DNA of 64,000 bases, taken from Spisula solida (lineage: Eukaryota > Mollusca > Bivalvia > Venerida > Mactridae). The notes beneath the pieces are model-generated. The model searched no databases, was not told the origin of the DNA, and worked only from the letters and a program-made list of their open reading frames with translations. The stretch is taken from assembly GCA_947247005.1 (NCBI GenBank), contig OX365949.1, forward strand, positions 444,001 through 508,000, written 5' to 3'. This document shows, one piece after another, positions 1-14,190 of this stretch (positions within the stretch are counted from its first letter, which is position 1; every line of letters starts with the position of its first letter). The translations under genes and the position numbers were made by a program.

Positions 1-1404
1 ACATGTATACACATTATTTCGCAAGCAATCGTTTTGATACATTATTGCCTCTTTCGCTGATAGTACTACTCCTAAGTATGATACACAATTTAATTATGCT
101 CTTCTTTGATACGATGTCGTCGTCTATGTTAGGCAGATGATTATTAGGCAGCATTATGTTCTAGTAATTGAACGTTATTGGAGCAGCAAATCAAGCAATA
201 TTATTCTCGTAATGATACAGTTGTCACTTCTGGTATCCTTTTTATTTCTTTAACATAGTTATAATCCTCATCAGGGACGAAATGACTTGTTGGAGATATT
301 GCAGGACTTTCATATCATTATTTAAGGAAAACGAAAACGACAATAGTCACTCTTTATTAGAATATAACCTTTACTTTAAGCATATCATAACGGCGATATA
401 CACTGGGCAAACGCCGCTCTAAGGTATCATATTAACATACATAAGTCTATATTATATTGGCCAGTCACAATTCGAGAGGTTAACTTCTAATTAAATTCAA
501 CTTAATAAATAAGATTTTAGTACTTCAAGAGCTCCTTTCCTTCTTCCACAAACAATCGTATGTTAGTATTATTTAAGTTTCTAAATGGTACACACACGAA
601 TCAGTCTTGCATATCTTAATTTGATGTAATATATTGTTCACTTTTATTATTGGCTTGCGCATCCTGGTGATCTCATTTATTACATGGCGGAAATAACGCG
701 AAGAAGTCGTCTACCTTTTCGGAGGTCACTAGTATTTTTCAATCTATACACAGCAGTTAATTTCCTATGATGGATATACATGTAGTGGTTTTGTGGTTCA
801 GGATACAACAAAAATGCCATACTAGCACATCTTGAAGACAGTTGCATATTGTTGTGATCAACATTTATTTGATGAAATAGTCAGTACTTTGATTTATCTC
901 TTCTGTGTTAACTTTGTCATCAATTTAATGACTTGTTTAGTTAAGTATTTGAATATTGTGACCTTCGAAGTCCCTTATAATAGTGCCTGATTGAGCATTA
1001 ACCGTTGTTTTCATGCATAAAAGTGTGACATACAGTGATCTAATTGCTCCTCCTTCCGTAATCTATCTCGTTAACCGTCCTGCCGCTCTGCTTAAAAGAT
1101 GCACTGCTACAGTCCAGAAAATAAACCAAACACAAATAATATTGTTGATTAAACAAAATGTTCTGGTAAGTATCAAAAGGTTGAATAATTGGTTTCCTGG
1201 CCAGACTGAATGACAAGCTAATGTTTCCCGGGTTGGTTTTCAATATTTATCAGGACAAGGACAACCAATCAGATAACACCATATTAAACTCTTTGTCAGT
1301 AACAGGCGATATGATTTGCTATTCTTATTCTCAATTAAAATTAGATCAATACTGAATACCACCCCCGATCACGATTCGACGATTATATTCATGATCCAAT
1401 GTAA
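1..1404. other. AT-rich non-coding DNA
   Basis: I see no exon, RNA gene or recognisable repeat here. Overlapping frames on both strands near 1,013-1,243 are short, unrelated to any family I know and mutually exclusive. Confidence 0.5.
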
Positions 1405-1704
1405 TACAGGGTGCTTCAAAATATATGTTACAGTTTCGTGAGATAATATTTTTCTTAGTATATTCAATATGTGAAAAACGAAAATTGCAATTGCAGAAGA
1501 CATTTCAAAACGTTATTTCACATATAACATTTTAACCTAGTTTAAAAGAATTGTAGCATGCATCTTCTAAACTGTCGTGATTATATATGACGACGGTTTT
1601 GGTAAAAATCACGTCGTCAAGTTTTCTGAAGTCACCCCTTTTACCTAACATAAATTTATTATACGTTTGGCCAGTGGGAATATCTTCAGTTAGGGTGTAA
1701 ACGT

Positions 1705-1855
1705 CCCCACTAAAAACAATTCCCAATCGAAAACGACCTCGCTTATATCGAGAACGTCCCCAAAATTATCAAAAATGTCCCCAGTACTTTTTTTAAATCG
1801 AAAACGTCACCACTCATATCGGGAACGACCCCACTTATATCGAGAACGTCTTTTG
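1705..1855. repeat. degenerate short repeat inside the MITE
   Basis: The words tatatcgagaacgtcccc, aatcgaaaacg and tatcgggaacgacccc recur about six times with irregular spacing, giving a patch rich in CG and CCCC within otherwise AT-rich sequence. It may be a regulatory-like cluster or a decayed minisatellite carried by the enclosing element. Confidence 0.5.
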
Positions 1856-2003
1856 TTGTTTGTTATTTTTTTCATTTTTAGCTATTTTAACGGTGCTTTT
1901 CTTTTGTTGATTGTATTTTTTGTTATTGTTTTAGCAATTTAGAAAATAAATATAAAAGAACTACATAGATGTTACTTATTTATTTAAGTAGGCCTACTAT
2001 AGA

Positions 2004-2040
2004 TCAAAGATCTAAAATACAAGTTTTAGATCTTTGTATT
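2004..2040. repeat. short hairpin
   Basis: caaagatctaaaa and ttttagatctttg form an inverted repeat with about 13-bp arms and a loop of a few bases, near the right end of the MITE. Confidence 0.6.
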
Positions 2041-2105
2041 GATTATATGAGGCAATATACATTTAAATTATTCAAAAAGTAACATGTATGTTGAAACACC
2101 CTGTA

Positions 2106-4230
2106 TATCTCATATAGGTTCTAGATATCTCGAAACTTTGAAGATTTTTTCAAAATTTCGTTTCTTTATGTGTTTATAATAATAATCTGCAATTCAATTG
2201 CAATACTTGCATGAAAAATATTCATCTGCTGGACGACTCTCTAGCGCTTCTGAAATCCATAGTATGTCTTGCTTGTTGTTGTTTTGTGCAATAGTTTATC
2301 AAGCTTAGTTGGCTCAATAGGAAACCTTATCGTTGTATTTAATATAATATCACTATTCCTTGGTTATTTGAATTCGTTGATATCTACGTAATCAAATGTT
2401 CATAAAAATTGCAAAACCCCAGTATAATAGTAAATAAAATAATACTAGTTTAAGCATCTCATACTTCACGTACGATCCTTCACGATCAGTAGTTATATAT
2501 ATATATTGAAGATCGTAAACATGCCTTAATAAGAACAATGACGAAATAGAAGTACCGGACACAGATTGAATTATCTTATTATTGTATATACTGATACATC
2601 TATAATTGTGTTCCTATATAGATTGGAAATGCTGATCGGCTTCGTCAATGTATTGGCATCTGATATATACATGTACATATTGGGAAACATTGATCAGTTT
2701 GTTTGTATTAAACGGGAAATCAACAGCTTAGTGTTAACAGACACATTAATAAGTCATTCGGATGTGCTAATAATGTATCAAAGGCACTACGAAGACCTCA
2801 GACGCCTCGCCATTTATCTTAATAATTCAATATCAAAGTCATGAGTATAGTATTTATCTAAACTTTAGTACAATATCTATTAAACATTATGGTTATCGGT
2901 AAACAGACAGTTAGTGCAATGATTTACTAAGTAATGTTTGGCAAAGTATAACACGACGTAAGCTTTGGTATAACTGTTGCTTGCTCAGACCGTTAGTATC
3001 GTTCAAATGCGTCTGTGGTAAAGTACAACGTTTTATGTCTAGCCCTAACATTGTCCATAAATATATACATGTACTTTGCTTTAAAGTCACATGCAGTGTT
3101 GTACTGGTTAAGGAGAAACCATTGCGCCTCTTTTGGAATCATTACTTTAGAGTATCTATACCAGACATCACATTTATAATTCGGCTTCAAGTTACGTAAA
3201 TATCCAAGGTAATGATGGACTCTTTAGACTACTATAGCCGTGTATAGGTGTTTGCAAGATGTGAAGTGTATGATATAGTCAGTAATTTAACTTTTGGCGG
3301 AAATCGACGTTGTTGTTGCAGAGCACATTTACAAAGTAATCCCGTATCTTTTTGACAAACCGATGACAGGGTATCGCTCGTGTTGATGCTATATCAATAA
3401 TGTATCGTTCTATGACCTGATCACGCACCATTCAAAATATTTATCTTGTATGTATTATGGTTTCAGTGAAGATTTTTCACAAGAATTTCCCTGTACATTA
3501 CTGTTTTGGCAATGCAATGAATGTCTTCAGTTTATGTACTAAATGTAAAGGCACAACTGATTAATGCAAATTGTGTTATAGACTATCAACCTGTTTTGTG
3601 GATGATTTATCAAAGGCGGTATTATTGTACATAATGAACCCATGTAACAACATAACTGTATTCATCAAAATTCGTGAATGGTTATTTCATTCCATTTCTG
3701 TTAACGTTCTGTGCGGTGCATTATGAAAGAAAAACGTCTAGACGATATGGTATTAAACAGAAGCATGTTATATGTTATACTAAATTGCTGAGTAGTATGT
3801 TGTGCCCTGTCTGACTTAATATAATATTTGTGCCATATAGACATGACAAGAGGTTTCTGGATACTATTTATCAAATCTCGTCCGGTTAACCTTAACCTTA
3901 CTTATGATTTTGCATCTACAAATATAGTACTTGTATAATTTCTAAGGGTTTATTTGCAGAGTAAAAATTTTAATATTACAGTTCCATTTACTACAAATGG
4001 TAGTCGTTAAGAAATATGTAAAAAAAATTAAATTTTGACGTTTGAAGTTTTGTTTTGTAAGACTTACAAGTGATTATGTAAAAACACCTTATAATAAAAA
4101 GAGCCATTTGTTTAATGTAGTTTTATTGCCCCTTACAATACCATTTCCGACGCTTAAACATTAAATGTTTTGTCATAATTGGTATGAAGGTAAATAATAA
4201 AATCTGCTGGTAATACTTGTTTATTTGCCA
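2106..4230. other. AT-rich non-coding DNA
   Basis: Nothing recognisable. A 92-codon plus-strand frame (2,566-2,844) is hydrophobic and low in coding signal, and I treat it as chance. Confidence 0.45.
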
Positions 4231-4330
4231 TTATATTAAGTCAGAGAGGAAAGGCAGCACTCAACTTAACCAGCCGAGCACAGAAAGATAATAGGAAATC
4301 GGACAGGGAAAACAGATGAGCATAAAATGT
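4231..4330 (+). repeat. dispersed repeat family 'R1', copy 1
   Basis: Carries the family words ttaagtcagagagg, ggcagcactcaactt and agccgagcacagaaa. The same words recur at 14.1, 21.2, 41.6, 49.5 and 56.1 kb. No tRNA-like promoter boxes are evident. R1 is my label. Confidence 0.65.
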
Positions 4331-4399
4331 AGTTCTGGTCAATCAGTAACTGCTGTTAATTAATTAGGTCAACGGCCGTTGAACACCATGTTACATAGG

Positions 4400-4910
4400 A
4401 ATTTAAACCTGTTTGAATGGCAGCCTAGTGGAAAGCATACAATAAAAGATCACTACAGCCAAATACAGATGGGTTCTCAGTAACAACTACAGTGCGTCTA
4501 GGTAAATATAGATAATAATATAAATAGTTTCAATTTTACAATCATCCATAAAGCCCTACAGCTATATTATAGACAAAGTGCCATTCGCCCATACCTACAC
4601 TTGCTCAATTTAATCAGTTAGCTGTCAGTATCACACTGCACGTTTAATGGAAGCGCTCCTGATCCCTTCCGGACACCAGGATAATGTCTGTGTCTTTTAC
4701 AGTATTGATTGAACATTTGAGAAAAAGGGTATATGTATGATTTGACAGAGACTGAATAGTTTGGAAAAATGAAACAATTATTTATACCGCATCGTTTGTA
4801 TATCAATATCAATGAGAGACAGCTGTTTGTGAGAAAGGATTCTTCAACTTGATCAAGCATTCATTTGCATACTAGTAGTTGAATGCCAGACTGGTTTGAA
4901 TTTTGTATAA
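4400..4910 (+). repeat. segment paralogous (inverted) to 19.49-20.00 kb
   Basis: Read on the plus strand it aligns in order with the minus strand of 20.00-19.49 kb. Shared blocks include ttttacaatcatc, gtcagtRtcacactg, acagtattNNNtgaac and atttgacaga. Identity is about 70-75% by eye with indels. The frame near CHSP.PT is partly kept in both copies but has stops here. Confidence 0.6.
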
Positions 4911-7900
4911 ACGTTTTATCGTTATGTAGTAGTCTGTATAGGATTTAATTACCGATAGGGGAGAAACTTGTGTAGGCAGTCGGCTAGCTCAGTATAAGTT
5001 CTTAAAGTCATATACTCATTCAAAAGAGGCAAAACATCATAAAGCCTAAATACAGTATATGACGTGATCGTTTAAAATGCAACATATATGGGCAGAAAAA
5101 AGCACCACAGGCAGGTTGCTTGACGCACGCCCAACTCATTCATGATTATTGTATATTTGGACATTTAAATACTGATATTTTCGAACTAGATCTCATTAAT
5201 CTAAATGCAAACAACATTACAACATGAACGTTAGTGTTTTAGCGTAACATTGCGTAGCAAGTAATTGTCAGGGACAGACAGAGAACACTGATTGAAAAAA
5301 TTTAATATAGTCATAGTAACCAGTAAAAGAGGGGAGTTTACAACAGGACAAAATAAAAAGGAAGATGATTGCTGTGGATAGAAACGGGATGTAGGAACTA
5401 GACATATAGAATACGGCATATACCATCTTAACCTAATCAAAGATAGAAATAATAGCAATACAACGACCAACATCCTACTGACGTTGTCAAGACACATAGT
5501 TGAATACTGACAGATGATATTTTATGGAGGGATGCACATTCTGAAAACTTGATATCAAAATATGACATTGACAGAATCGATCAAATATATATATCCAGAA
5601 AACGTTATTACACACGATCTAAATTAAAAGACCGCCATGCTCAGATACTTCACTGACATTTGATGTATCCAACTTATGAATCTATATATCTGCTTCGAAA
5701 TGGACTGTGTAATGTAGTTTTCTCAGAAAAGGCAAGGCTGCATTTATTACAGACAATGTCTTTGTTACCACACAGGGCCCACTAAAATAATTTACCTTTT
5801 TTCTTTTATTCCTCCAGTATTGGAGATATACAAATTATTAGAATATGGCCCGTGTAGGAGTGTTCTGTTTGTGAAAGCGGAGGAATGTGATCTGACCCAG
5901 CCAAACCCCGTTGAAAACAAATAAAGTGAGGTGTAAGAGTGTAAGTGTTTAATATAATTAACCTAGAATTTAGCAAAACAAAGAATTTCAATTGATCACT
6001 TTCTCTAAAAATGTATGAGAACCACTCCGGACTCGAAATAGCAGAAAATGAGCTAAGGAAGTAGTTGTGTATTCATGGTATATAGTTTCCGTAGTATCTG
6101 GTGCGTCATTGTTACCACCACGTGGTCAGCAATATTGTGTCGTTGTGATAAATCCTACGGAACGTTTGATCAATGAGACATTGATGAAACATTGGCAAAA
6201 TGAAAAATTAATTATTGGCAAAGTGAGAAAAACATTGTAGGATTTCATGTTAGTTGTTTATAGCTTTCATTACCAATGTCGGTATTATTACAGCTACCGA
6301 TTCTAAAGGTCACCGTAAAAACGCTACGGTTTGATAATTAAATCACGCAATATAACAATATATTCATACTGAAACTATAGCTTAACCACATAATTGTACA
6401 TAATTAATCTGCATTATTTACTGACAAGGAAAGGAAAAGATGCTAAATATTTAACTTTACATGTGTATTTCATTATCGACAATTTCACCCATGCGTGAGA
6501 TAAATGGGGCAATACAATATTGAATTAAATCTTATATATTTCACTGTCATATTTTACAGCTTTTTGTTATCATAATGCTGCAAAAGAAGATCTAGCTTTG
6601 TTACGGGCGTATCTGATGGATAGAATGATGTCTCATTTTGTCATAATGAACTATTGCTTGTGTCCCTATCTTTCATAAACAAAATGCAGGTTTTAATAGT
6701 TGTACAGAACAGATCGTTTTGCCAATCACCATTTGATTAATTATTTTGCGTTTACCATTAGCGTCAAATCCATCAATAATGTTATATCTTGGCCGCAGAC
6801 TTCGTGATCAATTCATTTGGTAAATTGAAAATGCATTTTGTTGTTGTAGACCAGACTCGCTTGACAAGCAATCTATTTTTCAAAGTTTTTACTATTAGTC
6901 TCAAATGGATCAAATCTGTTTTCGTAGACATTCCACTTCCATGCTCGATTTGCCATGTAAATTGTTCCCTAATTTCAATCAATGAACGTTTGCAAGGAAT
7001 ATCCGAAATTTTCTTTCAGCCTAAAGTTTTAGATCATATTCCGTAGTCCGTGTATCACAAATACCAACTGCAGATGCTTACCATTTGACTGACTTGTTTT
7101 ATTCTGTATACTTACGACTGTTACACAAAAACAAACACATTTATTAGGAGCATGAAGTATCTCTGCATTCAAGGCCTGGTCAATGTTATGGTCCTTGTTT
7201 TTAATCCCTATTCTGAATGCAAGATGTTTTGTGCATGTATCTGTTTATACGTGTACTGTATAACAGACTATGGCGCTTAACTTAATATGGTTCCTTCGGA
7301 AATATTTTACTCCGAGAGTTAGTTAAACTGAAATGTATTCCTATTCATGCTTTCGAAAAATATTACGATTGATGAAACTATAATGAATCACAAAAAGAAA
7401 TCAACAAGAAATTTATGAAGAAGAATCGATTAAACACCTAACCAATATCAATCTCATCTCAATTGATGAGATCAATGACAATATTACAACTTTAGATCAG
7501 CTTACATAAGATTCCAAGAACATGATTTGATATCGTAATCATCTTGTCATTTGGTGAAACACTAATATATTTATACCGCTCTTAAAACAAAAGCTCTATT
7601 TGACAAAAAACAAACTAGATGAATGAGGTGTACATATTGAGACTCATGTTCTGCAATTCTATGCAAGTAGGTCGTTCCTTTTGGAATAAGCAATGATTTA
7701 ACCATACCACAATGCTTCGAGAACATTCAAATTAAGAATGAACTGAACGGTTTAAACACTGCTCTTTAAGGTGGGTTATGCTCTAAGTGATTCATGTTCA
7801 CCATACTACCATTCTAGAATTGTATATGTTTTTATCGAGCCGATTCTAACAACATGCATGTACAGTATTCACCCTCGTTAATAAATGCCTGCTTGTGGAG

Positions 7901-9689
7901 TTTGACGAGTTTCCAAATTGAAGTTGAAGTCGAAGAACTAGCTTAAACAAGAATAACAAAAATAATACCACCGAGTCCAGACCGGATATGCATGAATAAA
8001 TGCTTTTTAGAGCCTCTAAAATTGTACCTCTTACCAGTGCACTAATGTACTTAACCCCTTATGTACGTTAAGCCTAAAGTACCATGCATTTCCCAAACAG
8101 AATCAATGTAAATATGAGCACACGCTCGGAACAACTTTCAAGCATAAGAGATGTACTAAATCATTGGGTAATATATCAGTCAAAAACATATCTGGGATAA
8201 ACACAAATAAGTGGACACTGACAGACAAAACCATTAATAACGTATTGATCAAAACGTTTACAACTGTCAAATTATACCAACGGTATAATCAAGAGATAAC
8301 TATGTTGTGTTGAAGGAAGGCAATGAGTGCGATTAGACACTGTTTACGATACCGTTCTTATCACATATAGTAATTACTTCTATCAGCATTGACCCACAAC
8401 AGTTCGATGATGGACATCCCTCATTGCAATATGATGATTAACAAACTCTAAGACTTGTAAACATGTACAAGCGTACTTTTACTAGCTATGTACTACTTAT
8501 ATACCTTATAAAGGTACATGTTCTTTACGACTGCTACTCTTATATAATTAACACCCTACAAACCAATCTAGAATACATGGTCAGTAACAAATCAAACAAA
8601 CATTTTACCTTTGATATATTCACTTTGTAATTGCGCATTATGACAGTTTTGTACAAAATAAATGTACCAAAATGCTCCTATACATGCTAGAGACAACAAA
8701 ACTATATGCAAAACACTAGTAACACCCACAATTTGTCTCTGGTTGTATAGACATCAAAATCAAATACAAACTACATGTGTTTCGTTTCTGGATTGTAGTC
8801 CAGGGGATTGGTATTATGAAGGAGCACATACATGCTTACTGAACGTAATAGTTTTTATTAACTGCGGTTTGGTTTACATAAACTGTTTCATACTTAATGA
8901 GTGCTCGCAGTCTTTTCAAAAATAATTTACAAAGACTACCAGCCTCAGACGTTCAGTAATATATTGGGAATAACTCTACTTTCATACATTCATGGATAAC
9001 AAAATCATTTAAATGTCCACTTGAAACATGTTTGGCGTGCCCGTTAAAAGTTAAATTGAATATGTTATCAAACAAGGCGTGTCATTGCCAAAACAGATAC
9101 TTCCTTTAGACGAACAAATTTGTCGATACACCAAATATGTATCACAACCGGTTATTCCGACACTACGTTGATTGAAGCGTCGTAAGTGTCCATAGCATGA
9201 TCGACGTAATATCAATGAAAATTGTTATTGTTCCACTACGTCTGAGTACAAAACAATCAGCCAGAAGAATTACTTACAGTATTTGCCCTTTTATGAATAA
9301 ATTTGAAGATTATATTACATGTAAAGAAAGACTTATATAATTACGTCTTCGTTGTATTATTCAAGGTATTTTAGAATGCGTTGAATGTAAATATGACACA
9401 AATACCAATTGAAACGACAATTGTGCCGTTTCCATCTCCTAATTTAACAAAGTCGAATTTAGTTAATGTCCGGAGCAAAATGATAACTTCACAAGTGATA
9501 TGAAACAGTTAGGATCTAGGCAAACATGACATATGAAATTGGCAATGTAATCATATTATATGAATTAAAATCAGATCATTTTCCTTGTATATAGTTTTCA
9601 AATTAAATAAGATGGACCAATGTGATTTTCATAAAGTAATATTGTAATCGATTAAATATTGTTTACTTTGAACGTTTGATGTCGAAGTG
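4911..9689. other. AT-rich non-coding DNA
   Basis: No supported gene or repeat. Two overlapping frames on opposite strands at 6,782-7,046 are the most protein-like part (minus strand contains RVWSTTTKCIFNLPNE) but lack splice or family evidence. Confidence 0.4.
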
Positions 9690-9704
9690 CCCCCCCCCCC
9701 CCCC
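9690..9704. repeat. poly-C tract, 15 nt
   Basis: Uninterrupted run of C, visible directly. Similar 15-16-nt runs occur at 34,770, 39,242 and (as G) 53,724. Confidence 0.9.
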
Positions 9705-12559
9705 TCACTAAAATATTTGTGCTGCGTTCATGTCCTTGTAATCATTGAATGCAGTATTGCGATTAACAAAGTCTGGAATACCTGCCACTTAAACTACGTG
9801 ATTAGGTCAGGTAAAAACACGTAATGGCGGCTGTCATTGGTACAACGACAACAACAACAATCATATGCATTACAGAAGGGACAACATATAACGTGTTATT
9901 AATAAAACCTGACTATATGTCGTAAGTCCTTATGATATCTTATATCAATATCCAATGAGTATGTGTCATAAGTCACTCGGTTTACCCATATTCTTTACAC
10001 TATATTAAAAACGTAAAATTCTCTTAAAGGGAAGTAACCCAGCTGAAAACGAAATTACAAACCATTTTTAGATATACTGAATTGTTAAGTTGAATATGTA
10101 TATACAAAACGACATTGATTATGTCCTATGCATGAGTAGAGCAAAACATTTTGTTACAACTTTAATACAATTCAGTATATGAATATACCACTCAACATGT
10201 ACACGTACCTTCCTTCACAAACCAATATACGAAAAGGAGTTTCCTAGTGAAATGAAATGGACCAAGTTACCATATTTCCAGTTTTGTAGTATTAACAGAA
10301 TACTAATTTCCGAAAAAAAATTTATGACGACTTATCTTTCTTCAAAGAGGCAAATGGACCAGTTGACTATTTTTATATATCGTTGAGTCACTTTCTGTTT
10401 AACATCAAATACCATCAGCTTCATAATAAAATGGCATTGACCGTGGTTAAAATATACAACACATATGCGGGTTTTCGTTTTGTTCCATCTTTTGGTATTT
10501 CACATTTATAGCTGTACAGTGCAAATCAATAGATGGTTAAACGATTTGAAATAGATATACACATGCAAGTATTATAGCAAATATTGTATACAGTATGTGG
10601 ATCAAAACCTTGAAGTTTCAGGAAACGAATTAAAACAAATATGAACATATAATAATCTGATTTGATTCGTAAACTGATTGAATAGCCATTTCATCAATCG
10701 GTGTAATAATTACGTATTACGTAAGTCAAATGAATTTGACACCTCTCACTGAAAACCAACCAACCAAGATTATGCACACTGGAAAAATAGAGATAAAGGA
10801 AAAACTATTAAATAATGCAATATAAGAATACAAATATCCCAAACGATTAGAAAATACACCTATCTACATGTATTAAATTTAAAGATGTAGATTATGGCAC
10901 TGGTCCAACAAAATTTAGTCTTAATTTTCTCAGCATGTGGTCTGTAATTTGCAAGATACGTACCAGTGTTGCACCCTATCATGTAATATGACATAATATT
11001 GCATACTCTGTTAATTAGTTGACTTGATGCCCTAGTAGTAGATAGTGAATCAATGAGAGAGTCCCCTTTATGACAGTAAAGTATGTGTATAATAAAACTA
11101 AATTGCTGTATAGCCCGTTTGCAGCGAAAAGATTCGTCTAAATTTTAAATTGTTACAAATATATTCATCAGATGTTGAGAAAAATTTACGTAGAATCATA
11201 ATTACATTCTACCTACTCCCATTTCAAATTTCATAATTTTAATTACTTTTTAAACAAGTTTAGTCTTTATTATATATTGATTTTACTTGAATTTGGACAT
11301 TTTAACGCAGGGAGGTAATCTGGTATTCCATTGATGTTTTACTGTCATTCTTTTAACTGTTATAATCCGTGATCAGCGAGATTAACATTGCTGTGATGAG
11401 CATCTTGAGAGCCTTTCGATGATCTACTACAATGGCTAGTGAACAATTTAATTACAATATGATTTTGTGATTCATCATGTATAATCATCACAAATTTGTC
11501 GAAGATTTGTTATAAAGTGTCCCTCTTGTAAAAACTATTATTTAAAATGATGTGAGTTTTATTGCACTTGGTTGTTACTGACTTCTAGTGTTACACCGTC
11601 TCTCTTTCTTTGTAATCAATTCATTTTCCCGGTAAGACAATCACACTATCCCGCTATCACTGTTTACATATTGACAGGCTCATTTTTATAAATGTTTTGA
11701 TCAGATGCGTTACCAAAAAAAGCGTTTCCCAACAATAGGTTCTGAAATTCATGACAACAAAGTAGATAATTAAGCTTAAAAAACGAACGATTAGACGGAG
11801 GGTCGTCAAGATATAGCGTACGTAATCATTACACGTTTAAGGATAATCAGTGGTAAACATGTCCCTTATCTATGTTGTAGGAATACATTCAGCGGATATT
11901 CATTAATACAATTCCTAAACTGTTCTTTAAGTGTTATCCCGTGATCCTGTAAATTTAATGTTCACGATAGAAGATGGTCATGTGGTGGGTTTTTTGTGGT
12001 TTCAAGAACTTTAGTCGCACAGTAAGTATGCTTAGTTGTTGTGCAGCTATTAAATACGTAAGTGCATTGTTAATATACAACAAACTTGTACAAATCCAGG
12101 GGTTCTTCGAACGTGTCTTGCAATAGTATACTTATCTATCTATCAGTACAATGTACAAGTACATTGTTGATACACTTAATGAAATACTATCATAAAACTA
12201 TTAAGGAATTTGAACGTTGGAGTATTAAATTGTGCACGGGTCTTGGAAAAACACAGCAGACACTCTGAAATGCTACAGAGAACAAAAGGAGAGCATACAA
12301 CATGTAGTGACCTTGTGTGTAAAGTGACAAAAGCAAATTTCTGAAGAACAGCATGGTATTGACAACAATACAAGGGATGGGCAGATAAACAAACGAAAGG
12401 AGGTTTCACGCAACGTCAGTCAAAATGTGCAAGATGTTTTCATTTTAACATGCATAACTTATACTATTATAAGAAATTGTGGTATATTTATTCAATCATA
12501 TACAATTTAAATATTTATGTTTATTTCCATATTAATGACATTATTTCATTTCATTCCAG
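9705..12559. other. AT-rich non-coding DNA
   Basis: A short acaacaacaa microsatellite lies near 9,848. Otherwise nothing recognisable. Confidence 0.45.
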
Positions 12560-12632
12560 GCTTACCATTGGCAGCAAAACGCCAATAACGTAGCTGACAC
12601 CAGAATACAATTAGCGCTGTGTGGTGGTCGCG
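12560..12632 (+). CDS. isolated candidate internal exon
   Basis: I do not recognise the product. The segment is bounded by a good 3' splice site (ttatttcatttcattccag) and a 5' splice site (gtaagg). One frame is open throughout for 24 codons plus one base and contains YHWQQNANN and RIQLALCGGR. Its composition (W, Q, C, G-rich end) is less AT-driven than its surroundings. No partner exons were found within a few kb, so it may be part of a gene with long introns, a relic, or chance. A single-exon call of 73 nt is weak on its own. Confidence 0.3.
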
Positions 12633-14079
12633 GTAAGGTGGTATTTTCATTTTAGTCTTAATTTCTTGTAAAATCCGTTTTTTCATGCACTGTTTTCTAC
12701 ACTCGTGTCCGAAAGGCTGTAGTTAAATGTGAAGTAGTTTGTATTTCTCTTTTTCCTTTCGTACCAAATAATGAAGCCAGTCTACGAATTTATTGAATGA
12801 CATTGTAGCATGCCTTGTTATGATTTAGCAATGTATGTTGAATCGATAGTAGACGAAATGGTTCTGAAGAAATCATCTTAATCTCCAAAGGTTTGAGAGC
12901 ACCTGATGATTATGGCGACAAGGGACATATATACAATTATCGTTACGACAGCACCTAATCTGAGCTGCTTTCACAAACCTCTTGATATCTTACATAATGC
13001 TTTGTTCAGCGTAACATCCAGATTTTATTTTGATGAATTGCACAATATTATGTATGAACGATCACAGAAATTGTGCAGACCTATCCACCATCAACACTGA
13101 TTGTATTGTGTTGGCACAAAACATTTAATGTAACCTCACCGGAAATCACGTTTGCCTTTCATATGCAACCGATTATTTATAACGCTCAAAGTACTTAATC
13201 ACGTATATCAATCAAAACCATTGTGCATTGCTTGTCAAATGTAATAAATAAAGATAAAATGTTTGAATTGTACATCTCTTATAAGGTTATTTACATATTT
13301 CAGGATACGTGCATACATGTAGAAGAAACAGATTTATATTTAACTACTTATCCGCTCTTGTAGTTACACATTTTCTTCTGTCAGAATTGAGTTGAAGTTT
13401 TTCAAATGTCTAGATATTAAAGACCCCATTTCACCGAACTCCTTACTTGATGAATCGCTGTCTTTGTCATGAATGGAATAAGAACACATAAGAAACAATT
13501 CATATAATTATATTGTATTTCAGTGTTGTTCTTTTTAAAATGCAAAACGTTATACGCATTGTATGATGAAACGTGTATGTCAGGAATGAAAAATGTTCCT
13601 AGGCTTGTTAATTGTATGAATAACTGCTGTGGATATTCCAACATGCACCCGCTCTCAAATTTCATTTGACCAATTTTAAGGATTTCGCAGTTTAGGGCGG
13701 TGTGCATCAGGTGCATTTATAAATCAAATTATACTACTTTCGAATTATCATTATCAAGTAATTGAGGAATACGAAATTTTGATTTGACTTTGTTCCCTTA
13801 ATATAAGGCCCATCTTACGGTGATATCATTGTGCATAGAGGTCAGTAGTATAATTTCAGCGTGATTATATGTATAAATGATACAGACACAATGCAGCTTG
13901 CAGATTGGTTACGGGTGAATAGCATGGACCATAACTTTGAAAAATATATATTCCACGCATGTCACATCCTCCTAGATAATATCAATAGTTTTTTGTGTTT
14001 GTATGACAATTATTAGTTTTGACATTTGTGTTACTCCAGAAAATTTAATAACAAACTGCACAAGATGATGACATGTTCA
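12633..14079. other. AT-rich non-coding DNA
   Basis: Nothing recognisable. A 99-codon minus-strand frame at 13,417-13,716 has no family resemblance and no splice context. Confidence 0.4.
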
Positions 14080-14084
14080 GTTTT

Positions 14085-14190
14085 GGCATTGTGCCGTGTT
14101 ATTGTCTGTGTTGTTTGTATGTTTTATCGTACTCGGCTGTTTATGTTCAGTGCTGCCGTTCATATCCGATTCTTGTTATCCAGCTTTTAA
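14085..14190 (-). repeat. R1 family, copy 2
   Basis: Reverse-strand match to the R1 words: gtactcggctg, gttcagtgctgcc and ggcattgtg are the complements of cagccgagtac, ggcagcactgaac and cacaatgcc. Confidence 0.6.

Larger units (their letters stand above)
1407..2103. mobile_element. 697-bp MITE, TA-flanked, mariner-like ends
   Basis: Inverted ends CAGGGTGCTTCAAAATATAT (left) and the reverse complement of ACATGTATGTTGAAACACCC plus TG (right) match over about 25 positions with few differences. Both ends abut TA (1,405-1,406 and 2,104-2,105), the target duplication of Tc1/mariner elements. At 697 bp it is too short for a transposase and none is visible, so it is non-autonomous. A 64-codon minus-strand frame at 1,532-1,726 looks protein-like (contains KLDDVIFTKTVVIYNHDSLE) but matches nothing I recognise. 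Confidence 0.75.

Noticed and set aside
6782..7046. Overlapping frames on both strands
   Set aside because: Protein-like composition on the minus strand, but no motif, no splice border and no second copy.
13417..13716. 99-codon minus-strand frame
   Set aside because: No motif or splice evidence. A single frame of this length in 64 kb is within chance.
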